From assembly GCF_000003815.2 (NCBI RefSeq), contig NC_049987.1, forward strand, positions 6,441,781-6,505,780: DNA of 64,000 bases, given 5' to 3'. Shown here piece by piece: positions 1 through 11,029 of the stretch (within the stretch, counting starts at the first letter, position 1; the number at the start of each line of letters is the position of its first letter). Origin of the DNA: Branchiostoma floridae. Taxonomy: Eukaryota > Chordata > Leptocardii > Amphioxiformes > Branchiostomatidae. The notes under the pieces are model-generated. The model saw only the letters and a list, made by a program, of their open reading frames with translations. It was not told the origin of the DNA and ran no database searches. A program made the translations under genes and the position numbers.

Positions 1-165
1 ATTATGCGATGGACATTTTGACGAGACACGTAACGCAAATTGAATTAAATTGGCATTTCAAGGTGTTTGTGAAATCAATCTCAGCTGCGTTGGTCCTTTT
101 TCATCCCTACTTAAAATTCCGAGTCAATCTGATGACATTCCATTCTTTTCCTCTTAATCGTACAG

Positions 166-3100
166 ACCACAAGAACCAGTCTATGTTGATCACGTAAGTA
201 TATATTTACATGTTTGTCGATTTTTAGCCAGTCATCTCATATGCATGAGCAGGGCCCACAAAACCTTACAAAGGATTGCCGATTGGGGGAGGGATGCAGC
301 GTTGACATGTATCACTGACCGATAGGTTTTCGCTGGACACAAATATTTGTATTTTGTAATAACATCATACAACACTGTTTGACCACAGCGGCGAGTCTGG
401 TGCTGGTAAGACTGAGAACACGAAGAAGGTTATCTCCTACTTCGCCCAGGTCGCTGCCATGGGTGGTCCTAAGAAGGCTGAAGATGAGAAGAAGATCACC
501 CTTGAGGACCAGATCGTGCAGACTAACCCCGTTCTGGAGTCCTTCGGTAACGCCAAGACCGTCAGGAACAACAACTCCTCCCGTTTCGTAAGTACATATG
601 CCACAATCAGGGAGGCAATGTCGACCGCCTCCGATCAAACATCCTTTCTAATTATGTTCTAGCGCATCGTAAACGGGTCTATTTATCATTTTTGTCATCG
701 TTAAGTTCCAATCACATCGTCATATACAAACGGATGCAATTCTTGACTGCGATATGCAGTGTTTGGATCATGTACTGTGATGTTGTAACAAAACCACATT
801 TTTCTTACCGGTATGCCTGCTAACGTTTCGGCAGTCAATCAACTGTCTCTATTTGAGGGTAATTGTAAATACTGCACTTAACACAAAGTAACATGGCTGC
901 AATTACGACATCCGAAATGCGACTGACTCATCCGTTATGTTCCAGGGTAAATTCATCAGGATCCACTTCAACACCAAGGGCAAGTTGGCTGGAGCCGACA
1001 TCGAGTCCTGTACGTATACAACTTATAATAAAACACTTTAGATTTGGTTTTATCTTTTTCGCTCTTTACCTTTGTTAGTAACGCAATGCATTTTATCANN
1101 NNNNNNNNNNNNNNNNNNNNNNNNNNNNNNNNNNNNNNNNNNNNNNNNNNNNNNNNNNNNNNNNNNNNNNNNNNNNNNNNNNNNNNNNNNNNNNNNNNTT
1201 TGGAACCGTCTTGCTTCATCCAGATCTGCTGGAGAAGGTGCGTGTGATTGAACAGCTGCCTGGTATGGAGCGTGGCTACCATATCTTCTACCAGCTGCTG
1301 TCAGGTGGCTTGAAAGAGGTCACAAGTAAGTATACGTCTATGAACGTTTCAAGAACGTCTCGAAGTGAGTTCGGCACACACGTCGTTCAGTAGTCATAGA
1401 GGATAATGTGAAAGTAATAGAAGACGTACCGTACGACAGATTATTCCAAAGCCTCGCCGAACATATCATATGAGGAGCCATTGAGGCAGCCTATAAACAA
1501 CGAATCTTTCTAATCATACATTACAGAAATGTTGATGGTGAATGAAGATGCCCACGAGTACAAGTTCTTGGAAAAGGGTGAGAAGACGATCAAGAACGTG
1601 GACGACAAGGAGGAGATGGTGTTGACGGACGAGGCCTTCGACGTGCTGGGCTTCACACAAGATGAGAAGACGAACATTTACAAGCTCACGGGAGGTCTGT
1701 GCCACTTCGGTAACATTAAGTTCAAGTCCAAGCCGAGGGAGGAGCAAGCCGAGTGCGATGGCACCGAGGGTAAGTTTCAATTTGAGTATATCATTATTTA
1801 AGTCGAAGAGATACATTTTGCTAAAGTACTCTTGCTGCTAACCATGAGACCAACTACTCTCGAACTGACAAGAACGACAACTCAAGGGAGCGAGCGCTAG
1901 CTAATCTTGTTTATATTCAATCTCTACTCAGCTGCCGACAAGATGTGCTTCCTGTACGGCCTCAACAGCGGTGAGCTGCAGAAGGGTCTGCTCAAGCCCA
2001 GGGTAAAGGTCGGCAACGAGTGGGTGTCAAAGGGCCAAAATTGCAACCAGTGCAGCTACGCCGTCAGTGCCCTGTCTAAGGGTGTGTTCGACAGGATCTT
2101 CAAGTTCCTGGTCAAGCGTTGTAACGACACCCTGGACACCAAGATGAAGAGGGAAAACTTCATTGGTGTACTGGATATTGCCGGCTTCGAGATCTTCGAC
2201 GTAAATATAATTTCTTAGATAATGCGCCACATTGAACATTTAGGCAAATATGTCTAACATTGATATGGCAATCGCAATGGAAAGTACAATAACTGGTTAA
2301 AGTCAGGCATGCTTAGGAGAGAAGTACCAAGAACGAAACATCTTTTTTGTCAGTACTGAAGCTACAATACGTTATAGCAGGTAAACGTTAACAATTCACG
2401 GAAGGGCACGTGTGGTACAAAACAATTAACCAACTTGATGGTGTTTCAATCTTCATAACAATCATATTTTCTCCATAGTTCAACAGCTTTGATCAGCTCT
2501 GCATCAACTACACCAACGAGAAGCTGCAGCAGTTCTTCAACCACCACATGTTCGTTCAGGAGCAGGAGGAGTACAAAATTGAAGGAATCGAGTGGGAGAC
2601 CATCGATTTCGGTATGGACTTGGCCAAGACTCTCGCCCTGATCGAGAAGGTGAGTAGAGGACTGATTACCGCACAATTGCATCAGTGTGAAATTGATTCT
2701 TTGTACAACTTGTGCAAGAAAATATTTTTCTTCCGGCTATGTATCTGTGAATGTGACGATTTTTCTCCATTTCAAGCCCCTGGGTATCCTGGCCATTCTG
2801 GAGGAGCAGACTATGTTCCCCAAGTCCAGCGACAAGACCTTCATCGACAAGCTGAAGGACCAGCACTTGGGCAAGCACACGAGCTTCCTAAAGCCAAAGA
2901 AGCCCAAGATCCCCAAGTACGAGGGTCACTTCGATCTAGCTCACTACGCCGGTAACGTTACCTACAACATCTGCGGCTGGCTGGAGAAGAACAAGGACCC
3001 CATGAACGAGACTGTGGTCGGCTGCTTCAAGAGGTCCTCAAATGAGCTCCTGCATGAACTCTATGCAGACTTTATGACTGCAGAGGATCAAGGTTAGTAC

Positions 3101-6100
3101 TGTCTTCTCTGCCCGGACAGGTTTGTCAACTTGACGCCACTGATGTCTGTTCTTGACCTCCTCGAGTCTAAGCCTCCACGCAACAGACTCAAGCCAGGCT
3201 CGAAATGCTCTTCGCCGCTGTAGGGGTGGCTGGCCAGTGCAGGCCGGGGGAGTTCTTACGGGGTTAGGTTAAATTTCGTCTCGCTGGCGGTGTAAACTCC
3301 AAATTCCGGCTACAAGCTTTAGCGGCGAAATCTCAAAGGGCAGCTAATCAGACAGGCTGACAGATGCAGGTCGGTGCCTAAGCACACTGGGCGGTGCCTA
3401 AGCACACTGGGCCAGGTAAATCACCTCAAAGNNNNNNNNNNNNNNNNNNNNNNNNNNNNNNNNNNNNNNNNNNNNNNNNNNNNNNNNNNNNNNNNNNNNN
3501 NNNNNNNNNNNNNNNNNNNNNNNNNNNNNNNNNNNNNNNNNNNNNNNNNNNNNNNNNNNNNNNNNNNNNNNNNNNNNNNNNNNNNNNNNNNNNNNNNNNN
3601 NNNNNNNNNNNNNNNNNNNNNNNNNNNNNNNNNNNNNNNNNNNNNNNNNNNNNNNNNNNNNNNNNNNNNNNNNNNNNNNNNNNNNNNNNNNNNNNNNNNN
3701 NNNNNNNNNNNNNNNNNNNNNNNNNNGTAACAGTAAGCAAACTCGTGCGACATGCGAATCGATTCTTGGAAACTAACACAGTCCTAAACTCCTGTGACAT
3801 CAGACTTTATTTTCGGTCTGTATATAGGTCCAACTGTCTAGGTTGACGGCCACTCTGCACACCACATACCCGCACTTCGTGCATTGTCTGATCCCCAATG
3901 AGTTGAAGACGGCTGGTCTCTTGGACGCCCCGTTGGTTTTGCACCAGCTGACTTGTAACGGTGTACTTGAGGGTATCCGTATCTGTCAGAAGGGCTTCCC
4001 CAACAAGATGGTCTTCAGGTAAGAATTCTTTGATGATTCTGCCTTGCTACGGTAGCGTACATGTGTTCAATTGTAAGGAACAATGGACATCAATGCAACT
4101 CAATAAGCAGAGGCATTATAATTTGTCGTCACCAATATGACATATAAACTATTTGCAATCTTCAACAGGGAGTTCAGGCAGCGCTACAAGCCCGTGGATC
4201 CGGTCTTAGCCAAGGAGATTGAGGAAGACCGTGAGTGCTGTGTCAAGCTCTTGGAAAAGTCCGGCCTTCCTAAAGAGGGCTATGGTGTCGGCAAGACCAA
4301 GATTTTCTTCAAGGCCGGTCAAGTCGCCCACCTTGAGGACATCCGTGACGCCAAGTTGGCTGTCATCATTACTATCATTCAGCAGCGTCTCCGAGGAAAG
4401 CTTCAGCGCCGTGCGTACGAAGTACTCAAGGATCAGAGGTAAACAAAAATAATTCACAACGTACGATTCACAAAACACCATCATTTCCAGCAAACCCACT
4501 AGACAAACCCGCCCCATCCATTTGACAAGGTATGTTGACAACCTAAGACGTAGGTGCGGCTGCAGAGAAACGCGAACCGGAGAATTATCATCACTCAGAT
4601 GAGAACTATGCGCCGGTGAAAAAAGGGCCCCGTTTTAAAAACCATAGATACGAGACCAATGGCAGTGCACGATTATGTTACACAGGGACTACAAGAAATC
4701 TTGAAGCATTCAAGCCGTTAACAAGACAGTTTTAATATCCATCTATCCTTATGATTTCCGAGGCAACTTGCCTTTCGGCTCAATGTTATCTGATAAATAC
4801 ATGTATACCTTATCGTAGGGCTGCCCTGAAGATGCTGCAGCGTAACGTCCGTAACTGGATGACCCTGCGCAACTGGGACTGGTGGAAGCTGTTCTGCACC
4901 ATCAAGCCTCTGCTGTCTCAGTCCCGAGCAGATGAGGAGCTCCGCGCTAAGGAGGAGGAGCTGGGCGAGCTTAAGGAGGAAGTGGAGAAGGAGGAGACCA
5001 CTATGGCCGAAATCCAACAGAAGCTAACTGTGGTCGAGCAGGAGAAGAATGAACTCGCTGCTCAACTGTCTTCGGTTAGTATACAGACAGGTTACCATCA
5101 ATTGCTGTGCGGTCTGTAATAGTACCGTATCGAAGTTATTGCTAAGAAAAGGTAATGTAAGGATATGGAATATTGCAAATATGAATATCCACGATAAACC
5201 TTAATCTTAGTTTCTTATATATGCCGGTAGCTGTTAAAATGTACGAATAATATTATCGGTCATTAGTTGAAACTGAGTACTACTATTAGTCAGAGTAGTA
5301 GACGGTATAAGTCAAAGTAATAGAAAACCCCTGAAGCTTGTTAAGATGTGAAAATGAATATATGATATTCCAACATATCTTTCATATCACAGGAACAAAC
5401 CAACACGGGTGACATCGCCGACAGGGCTGAGAACCTGATCAAGAACAAGGCGGACCTGGAGCAGAAGATTGTTGACTACAAGGCACTCCTTCAAGACGAA
5501 GAAGCTAGGAATTCTACGCTCAGCGCTGGAAAGCGTAAGGTAAGCTGTCGGGGACGCAATATTCGATCTTCTTCTTCGTCGTGTCATCACTACACTTTTC
5601 TGATCCAGTACTCAAAACACTCCCTTCCTCTGGGGGTCAAAGCAATAGTCGATGACATATCATGTAAACGTTTAATGATCAACGAGATATGTTCAGTCAA
5701 AAAAAGCATGCGATGAGGTGCAATGAATCATCTGTTGGTTGGAAATAAAGCATACTTTGTGTGACACGTTTGAAATAGACTTTTTGTCAGTGACGTCATT
5801 TTACCTGGCAGATTGAAGGAGAAGTCGACAATCTGAAGAAGGACCTGGAGGAGCTGGAGAAGACTCTGCAGAAGGTGGAGAAGGAGACACGCGGTGTGGA
5901 GAACAGGGTTCGCACTACCTCTGAGGAGCTGGCAGCCCAGGAGGACCAGATCGCCAAGCTGTCCAAGGAGAAGGCTAAGCTGGAACAGCTCAATGCCGTA
6001 AGTTGTAACCGATCAGTATTCTGTTACCAAGGAAACCATGGGTAGCATACGCAAACTACCATGGTTTGGACACAGAAAGTGGTTATCGTTAATAGAATTC

Positions 6101-9100
6101 TATAAGTAAAACTAACTTCCATGTAGAATAACGAAGTAATTTCAAAGTTTGCGTTGACGAAGTATGAGGCAATTTTCTGAATGCCCCACTGTAAGTTGCT
6201 CTGAGATCAATGCTTATTTTGACCTATCCTCACATCAGTTTTAACATCCCTACAGACCACCTTGGAGGATCTGCAGAAGGAGGAGGACAAGGTCAACAGC
6301 CTCAGCAAGCTCAAGGCCAAGCTCGAGCAGCAACTGGATGATGTAAGTATTAAAATTCAATGCAATAACTCACAGAAAACCACGAATTTAAGGTTATCAT
6401 ATTCGCAAGGTGTGTATATTGTGTCAACAAACAATATCTAGCTGTATTCAAACAGTTCATTCAAGATTACTCATAGTCTTGTAATTTTCTAATGCCACGC
6501 ACTTAGCTCGAAGAGAACCTGGATCGCGAGAAGAAGGCACGTGCCGAGGCCGAGAGGCTAAAGAGGAAGTTGGAGGGTGACCTGAAGGCCTCGCAGGAGA
6601 CTTTGGGAGGTCTGGAGAACGAGAAGGCCGACCTGGAGGAGCGCATCAAGAAGTAAGATCCCCTCGAAACGTTCATGAAAACAGAAGTGGAATTGCTACA
6701 TTTACACTGTCCCTTAGTTCGGACGCACCAGGAAAATTTTACTAAGACAATAATACCCTCCTTATTTCCGTCTGTGCTAAACAGGAAGGAGTTTGAGATC
6801 AAGGGACTCGAGGCTAAGCTGGAGGACGAGCAGGGTCTTGTAACCTCTCTGCAGAAGAAGATCAAGGAACTGCAGGGCCGCATCGCGCAGCTTGAGCAGG
6901 AGCTTGAGGCCGAGAGGAACGCCCGTGCCAAGGTCGATAAGCAGAGGGCTGACCTGGCTCGTGAGCTCGAGGATCTGGGAGACCGTCTGGAAGAGGCCGG
7001 TGGTGCCACCGCCGCCCAGGCTGAGGTCAACAAGAAGCGCGAAGTCGAGCTGCAGAAACTCCGCCGCGAGCTGGAGGAGTCCAACATGCAGCATGAGGCC
7101 ACCGTCGCTGCCCTCCGAAAGAAGCTGTCCGACGCTAGCTCTGAGCTGGGCGAGCAGGTAGAGAACCTGCAGCGCGTCAAGGCTAAGCTGGAGAAAGAGA
7201 AGACCACTCTCAAGATGGAGGTCGATGACCTGGCCACCAACGTCGAGGCCATCACCAAGGGCAAGATAAACGTGGAGAAGGCTAACCGTGGCCTCGAGGA
7301 GCAGATTGCCGAGTCCAACGTCAAGATCGAAGAGTCCGGCAGGCAGATCCAGGAACTTACGTCCTTGAAGTCCCGCTTTGAGACCGAGAATAATGAGATC
7401 AGTCGCCAGCTCGAGGAGTCCGAGAGCCAGTGCAGCCAGTTGGGCCGTGCCAAGAGTATGCTCAACCAGCAGCTCGAGGAGCTGAAGCGCCAGCTTGAGG
7501 AGGAGACCAAGGCCAAGAACCACCTGGCTCACCAGCTGCGTGCTGCCCAGCATGACTGCGACACCCTGAAGGTTCAGCTGGAAGAGGAGCAGGAAGGCAA
7601 GGCTGAGATCCAGCGTGCCCTGTCCAAGGCTAACACAGAGGTCACTGCCTGGCGTGCCAAGTATGAGTCCGACGCCATCCAGCGCGCAGAGGAACTGGAA
7701 GATGCCAAGAAGAAGCTGGCTGCCCGTCTTCAGGATGCTGAGGAACAGGTGGAGGCTGCCAATGCCAAGTGCAGTTCTCTGGAGAAGGCCAAGAACAGGC
7801 TCGCCGGTGAGGTCGAGGATCTCATGATCGACGTTGAGCGGGCCAATGCCGCGGCAGCCCAGCTGGAAAAGAGGCAGCGTCTAATTGACAAGCAGATCGC
7901 CGAGTGGAAAACAAAATGCGAAGAAATTGGTGCGGAGCTGGAGACCTCTACCAAGGAGGCTCGTGCCTATGCCAACGAGCTGTACAAGCTGAAGGGACAG
8001 TATGAGGAAACCATGGAGGCTCTTGAAAACCTGAAGAAGGATAACAAGTCTCTGCATGGTACGGAAGCGTTCAATGTTGCTTTTGTGAGAAAGATTAGAC
8101 GTTGTTATTTGTTGTTCATAATAAATGTGGACAATGAATGAGAATAGAAATGATTTTTATAGCATACAAATGTCATCTTGAACTAGACATGATGATGAAA
8201 TGGTTCAATCTGCTAATAACGCCCTATTCTTTGACGACTTCTTGAAGACGAAATCCACGAGCTAACCGACCAGCTTGGCGAGAGTGGTAAGAACGTCCAT
8301 GAGCTCGAGAAGGCCAAGAAGCGTCTGGAGGTAGAAAAGGAAGAACTACAGACCGGCCTGGAGGAGGCAGAGGGTGCACTGGAAGTCGAGGAGGGCAAGG
8401 TTTTGCGTGTCCAGCTCGAATTGTCTCAGCTCAAGGCTGATATCGACCGCAGGCTGGCCGAGAAGGACGAAGAATTTGAAAATACACGGTAAGCAAATCC
8501 CTCTGTTAAGATACGTTTGATCATTGTTTTGTCGATGACTTGTTTTCTGCTAAAATTTGTCATGTGTGTATTTTTGTTATTCTTGATCTTCAAACTCAAT
8601 CTTAAGGTATTTTTGTGATTAAAATCATTAATGTTAGGAAGAACCACCAGAGGGCATTGGATGCCCTGCAGACCACCCTGGACGTGGAGGCCAAGGGAAG
8701 GAACGAGGCTGTCAGGGCCAGGAAGAAGCTGGAGGCCGATTCCAATGAGGTCGAGGCTGCTCTCGAAAACGCTACCAAGGCCAACAACGAGGCCAGGAAG
8801 ACCATCAACAAGCTCCAGAACCAGATCCAGGAAGTTCAGGCCCAGATTGACGACGAGCAGAGGGCACGTGAGGAGGCCCGCGAGCATCTCGCCATGTCTG
8901 AACGCCGCTCAAACATGTTGACGGCTGAGCTGGAAGAGCTTCGCAATGCCCACGACCAGGCCGAGAGGGCCCGCAAGATGACCGAGGCCGAGCTTGTGGA
9001 GTCTTCCGACCGCGTTGGCGAGCTGTCCGCTCAGAACACTTCCCTGGCCGGCCACAAGAGGAAGCTCGAGGGTGAGATCCAGACCCTGCAGGCTGAGCTG

Positions 9101-10333
9101 GACGAGGTTATGGCTGAGCACAGGCAGACCGAGGAGAAGGCAAAGAAGGCCATTGCTGATGTAAGTTATCTATAGGAGAAGGCAAAGAAGGCCATTGCTG
9201 ATGTAAGTTATCTATATTTCTCTGTACGCCTATTGATTATTTCCAACACCACCGTATCTGTTTATGGGTATGAATATGTATGTATGTATGTATGTCTTAA
9301 GTTGGTTATTACGTTTGTGTTATAATTCATATTCATATCAAACAGGCCTCCCGCATCTCAGAAGACCTGCGACAGGAGCAGGAACACACCGCTCACATCG
9401 AGAAGAGTAAGAAGAACCTGGAAGCCTCCATCAAGGACCTGCAGAGGAGACTGGACGAGGCTGAGGCTATTGCGATGAAGGGTGGCAAGCGCGCACTGCA
9501 GAAGCTGGAAGCCAAGGTACCTATGACTTAGTACCGGTTTACTTTGCATTTGGCCAATTTCTCTTTGACGAACTCAGTATGTAACAGCTTAAAGTTTAAG
9601 TGACTGAGAGAAATTGCCTTTCGTTTTACTAACACAGGTGCGTGACCTGGAGTCAGAACTCGACACTGAGCAGAGGCGCCACCAGGAGACCCTGAAGAAC
9701 CTGAGGAAGAATGAGCGCCGTCTCAAGGAGTTGAGCTTCCAGGCCGACGAGGACCGCAAGAAGGAGGAGCGCATGCAGGAGATGGTCGAGAAGCTGCAGC
9801 TGAAGATCAAGACTTACAAGAGACAAGTGGAGGATGCTGTATGTTATCAATATCATTTCAACGCATATTATCTATTTTTTCTAATAGGCTGCTGATACAG
9901 GTAGTGTCCATTAATTGCAACATTTATAGGGAAGCAGTTTAACTGGTCAAGAAAATAAATATTTTACTATAAATCAGCTACATAATACTGTAGTGCAATG
10001 ACAAGTTTTCTGTCGTATGCACCGATTTACAGGAGGAACAAGCCAACGTTAACCTGGCGAAGTGGCGCAAGACCCAACACGATCTGGAGGATGCCCAGGA
10101 GAGAGCCGAGATGGCCGAGTCCGCCCTGGGCAAGATGCGCGCCCAGCACCGCTCTGCAGTAAGTCTTTAGACTTGGCCTTTTCTATTGTTCCAAATTTCT
10201 ATAGGACATTGAGTTACATGTAAGGGAATGCGGAATTTCAAGACGTTTCCTCCATTTTTGTCATTAATTTTTTTGCTTCCAACCTTGAAACTGATGACTT
10301 TGTCATGCCTTTTTCTTTCACCAGCACAAGTAG
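166..10333 (+). CDS. MHC-1: sarcomeric myosin heavy chain, 5'-partial
   Basis: This is an actin-based motor of the thick filament, with an ATPase head, light-chain-binding neck and coiled-coil rod. The window opens in intron 3, so coding exons 1-3 are missing. Exons by conserved GT-AG sites and phase: 166-193, 389-587, 946-1009, 1224-1325, 1527-1769, 1932-2200, 2479-2649, 2777-3092, (exon 12 lost in an N gap), 3828-4018, 4169-4438, 4819-5074, 5393-5539, 5812-5997, 6256-6342, 6507-6652, 6785-8058, 8248-8488, 8638-9160, 9346-9516, 9638-9838, 10033-10158, 10325-10333. The P-loop GESGAGKT, switch I NNNSSRF, switch [10 protein letters not shown] and [11 protein letters not shown] are all present. 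Odd points: FVRC reads FVHC in exon 13; exon 22 ends in a duplicated splice donor; the tail ends RSAHK rather than RSASGKK. The frame is open throughout the visible exons. The family call is certain; exact ends rest on splice consensus and paralogue comparison. Confidence 0.93.
1099..1198. other. Assembly gap (100 N) in MHC-1 intron 6
   Basis: A run of exactly 100 N interrupts intron 6, 25 bases before exon 7. A round 100 usually denotes unknown length. The sequence left of the gap runs on directly across the point where MHC-3 and MHC-4 carry a LINE-like insertion, so MHC-1 lacks that insertion. Confidence 0.98.
3372..3411. repeat. 20-bp tandem duplication in MHC-1 intron 11
   Basis: The block beginning CGGTGCCTAAGCACACTGGG is present twice, at 3372-3391 and 3392-3411. 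MHC-3 and MHC-4 have it once. It lies just left of the 295-N gap, so either a real slippage event or an assembly artefact is possible. Confidence 0.85.
3432..3726. other. Assembly gap (295 N) hiding MHC-1 exon 12 (loop 2)
   Basis: Flanking sequence aligns to MHC-3 just before 39105 and at about 39400, so the gap covers the exon matching 39277-39353. That exon encodes the Gly/Lys-rich loop 2 of the actin-binding face. Its absence from MHC-1 is therefore a gap and not evidence of exon loss. Confidence 0.9.
9133..9216 (+). repeat. 42-bp tandem duplication copying the exon 22 splice donor
   Basis: Positions 9133-9174 and 9175-9216 are identical. Each copy holds the last 28 nt of exon 22 (EKAKKAIAD) plus GTAAGTTATCTATA. 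The proximal donor at 9161 gives the conserved 523-nt exon. The distal donor at 9203 would read GTA AGT TAT CTA and then a TAG stop. None of the other three genes has this duplication. Confidence 0.95.
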
Positions 10334-10456
10334 GGAACCCGACTCCGTCCGCTGTAGACCATGGCAAAATAAGTAACCAACTGTACAAGGCCAAAATCCA
10401 GTACTTCCGTTCTGTGTGATTAGTTCACTGTCCCAGCGATGTGCCGCCTCTGGGGG

Positions 10457-10504
10457 CCCCAACGCACGCACTCGTTTTACTGACACAGCACCTAGAAGGG
10501 AGTG
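10457..10504 (+). promoter_or_regulatory. Conserved 3' UTR element, MHC-1 copy
   Basis: The core CCCCAACGCACGCACT, then TTTACTGACACAGCA, ends in GGGAGTG. The same order is found after MHC-2 (27177-27223) and MHC-3 (45885-45931), although the surrounding 3' UTR of MHC-1 has diverged. Selective retention suggests an RNA-level function such as stability, localisation or a regulatory binding site, but this is inference. Confidence 0.5.
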
Positions 10505-11000
10505 TCGCTGGGGGAGGTATTGAACTGATTCTACAGGATATAGTAATCTATCAAGCCACCATGGTTAGCTGAGGTTTACAGAAGACCGTTGTCTTATGTA
10601 TTGTTACCTATTTTTAAGTCTTGTGCGTTTGTGAAACATCTAAATACAAAGTAACAACAGCCAAGTTATCTGTACGAGCATACAACGTCAAACCGCATTT
10701 GTTTTCGTTCACGTCTGTACATGTGCTCTTTGTCCAGTAAAATCATTGATAAATACGGTAAAAGCTATCAGAATTATGCAAAAATAGTAAATACACGGAT
10801 TTGGGATTGGGATGGAAGACAGGAAGCCCCTCTCAGCCCTTAATGTCAACCGTCGATCAGTTGACCGTGGAATTATATCCGGGAAGGCAATGGTGTATAT
10901 GTACGTGTATCTCTTCCGGGACCACTAAGTAGTCTTAGAGATGCGTTTGAGAAATGTATGGTTTGTGACGTGTATGGTTGCTTCGTTGCATTTGATACTG

Positions 11001-11006
11001 ATTAAA
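11001..11006 (+). terminator. Poly(A) signal ATTAAA, MHC-1
   Basis: ATTAAA lies 12 nt before a 10-A run (11018-11027), inside a block conserved after all three complete 3' ends. ATTAAA is the commonest variant of AATAAA. Confidence 0.6.
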
Positions 11007-11029
11007 CTTCTTTGAACAAAAAAAAAAGA

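Larger units (their letters stand above)
10334..11017 (+). other. MHC-1 3' UTR (inferred)
   Basis: From the stop codon to the A-run at 11018-11027. It contains a block (10457-10504) shared with MHC-2 and MHC-3 and a terminal block (about 10906-11017) that carries ATTAAA at 11001-11006. The middle is unlike the other genes. Its length of about 680 nt matches the roughly 650-nt spacing in MHC-2 and MHC-3. Transcript evidence is not available here. Confidence 0.6.

Noticed and set aside
312-638. Minus-strand 108-codon frame opposite exon 5
   Set aside because: It overlaps the P-loop exon exactly. The open frame is a by-product of codon bias on the real strand.
3394-3846. Frames of 110-150 codons spanning 3394-3846
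   Set aside because: They consist mostly of N from the assembly gap.
6503-7516. Long minus-strand open frame of 337 codons opposite the rod exon, with counterparts at 23593-24393, 42239-43000 and 59563-60063
   Set aside because: It is a serine-rich mirror of the G/C-third-position coiled-coil codons and appears opposite the same exon in all copies. It has no promoter or domain.
11018-11027. Poly-A run as evidence that MHC-1 or its 3' end arose by retroposition
   Set aside because: MHC-1 has all its introns, and short A-runs follow the same ATTAAA in MHC-2 and MHC-3. It is the genomic end of the 3' UTR block.
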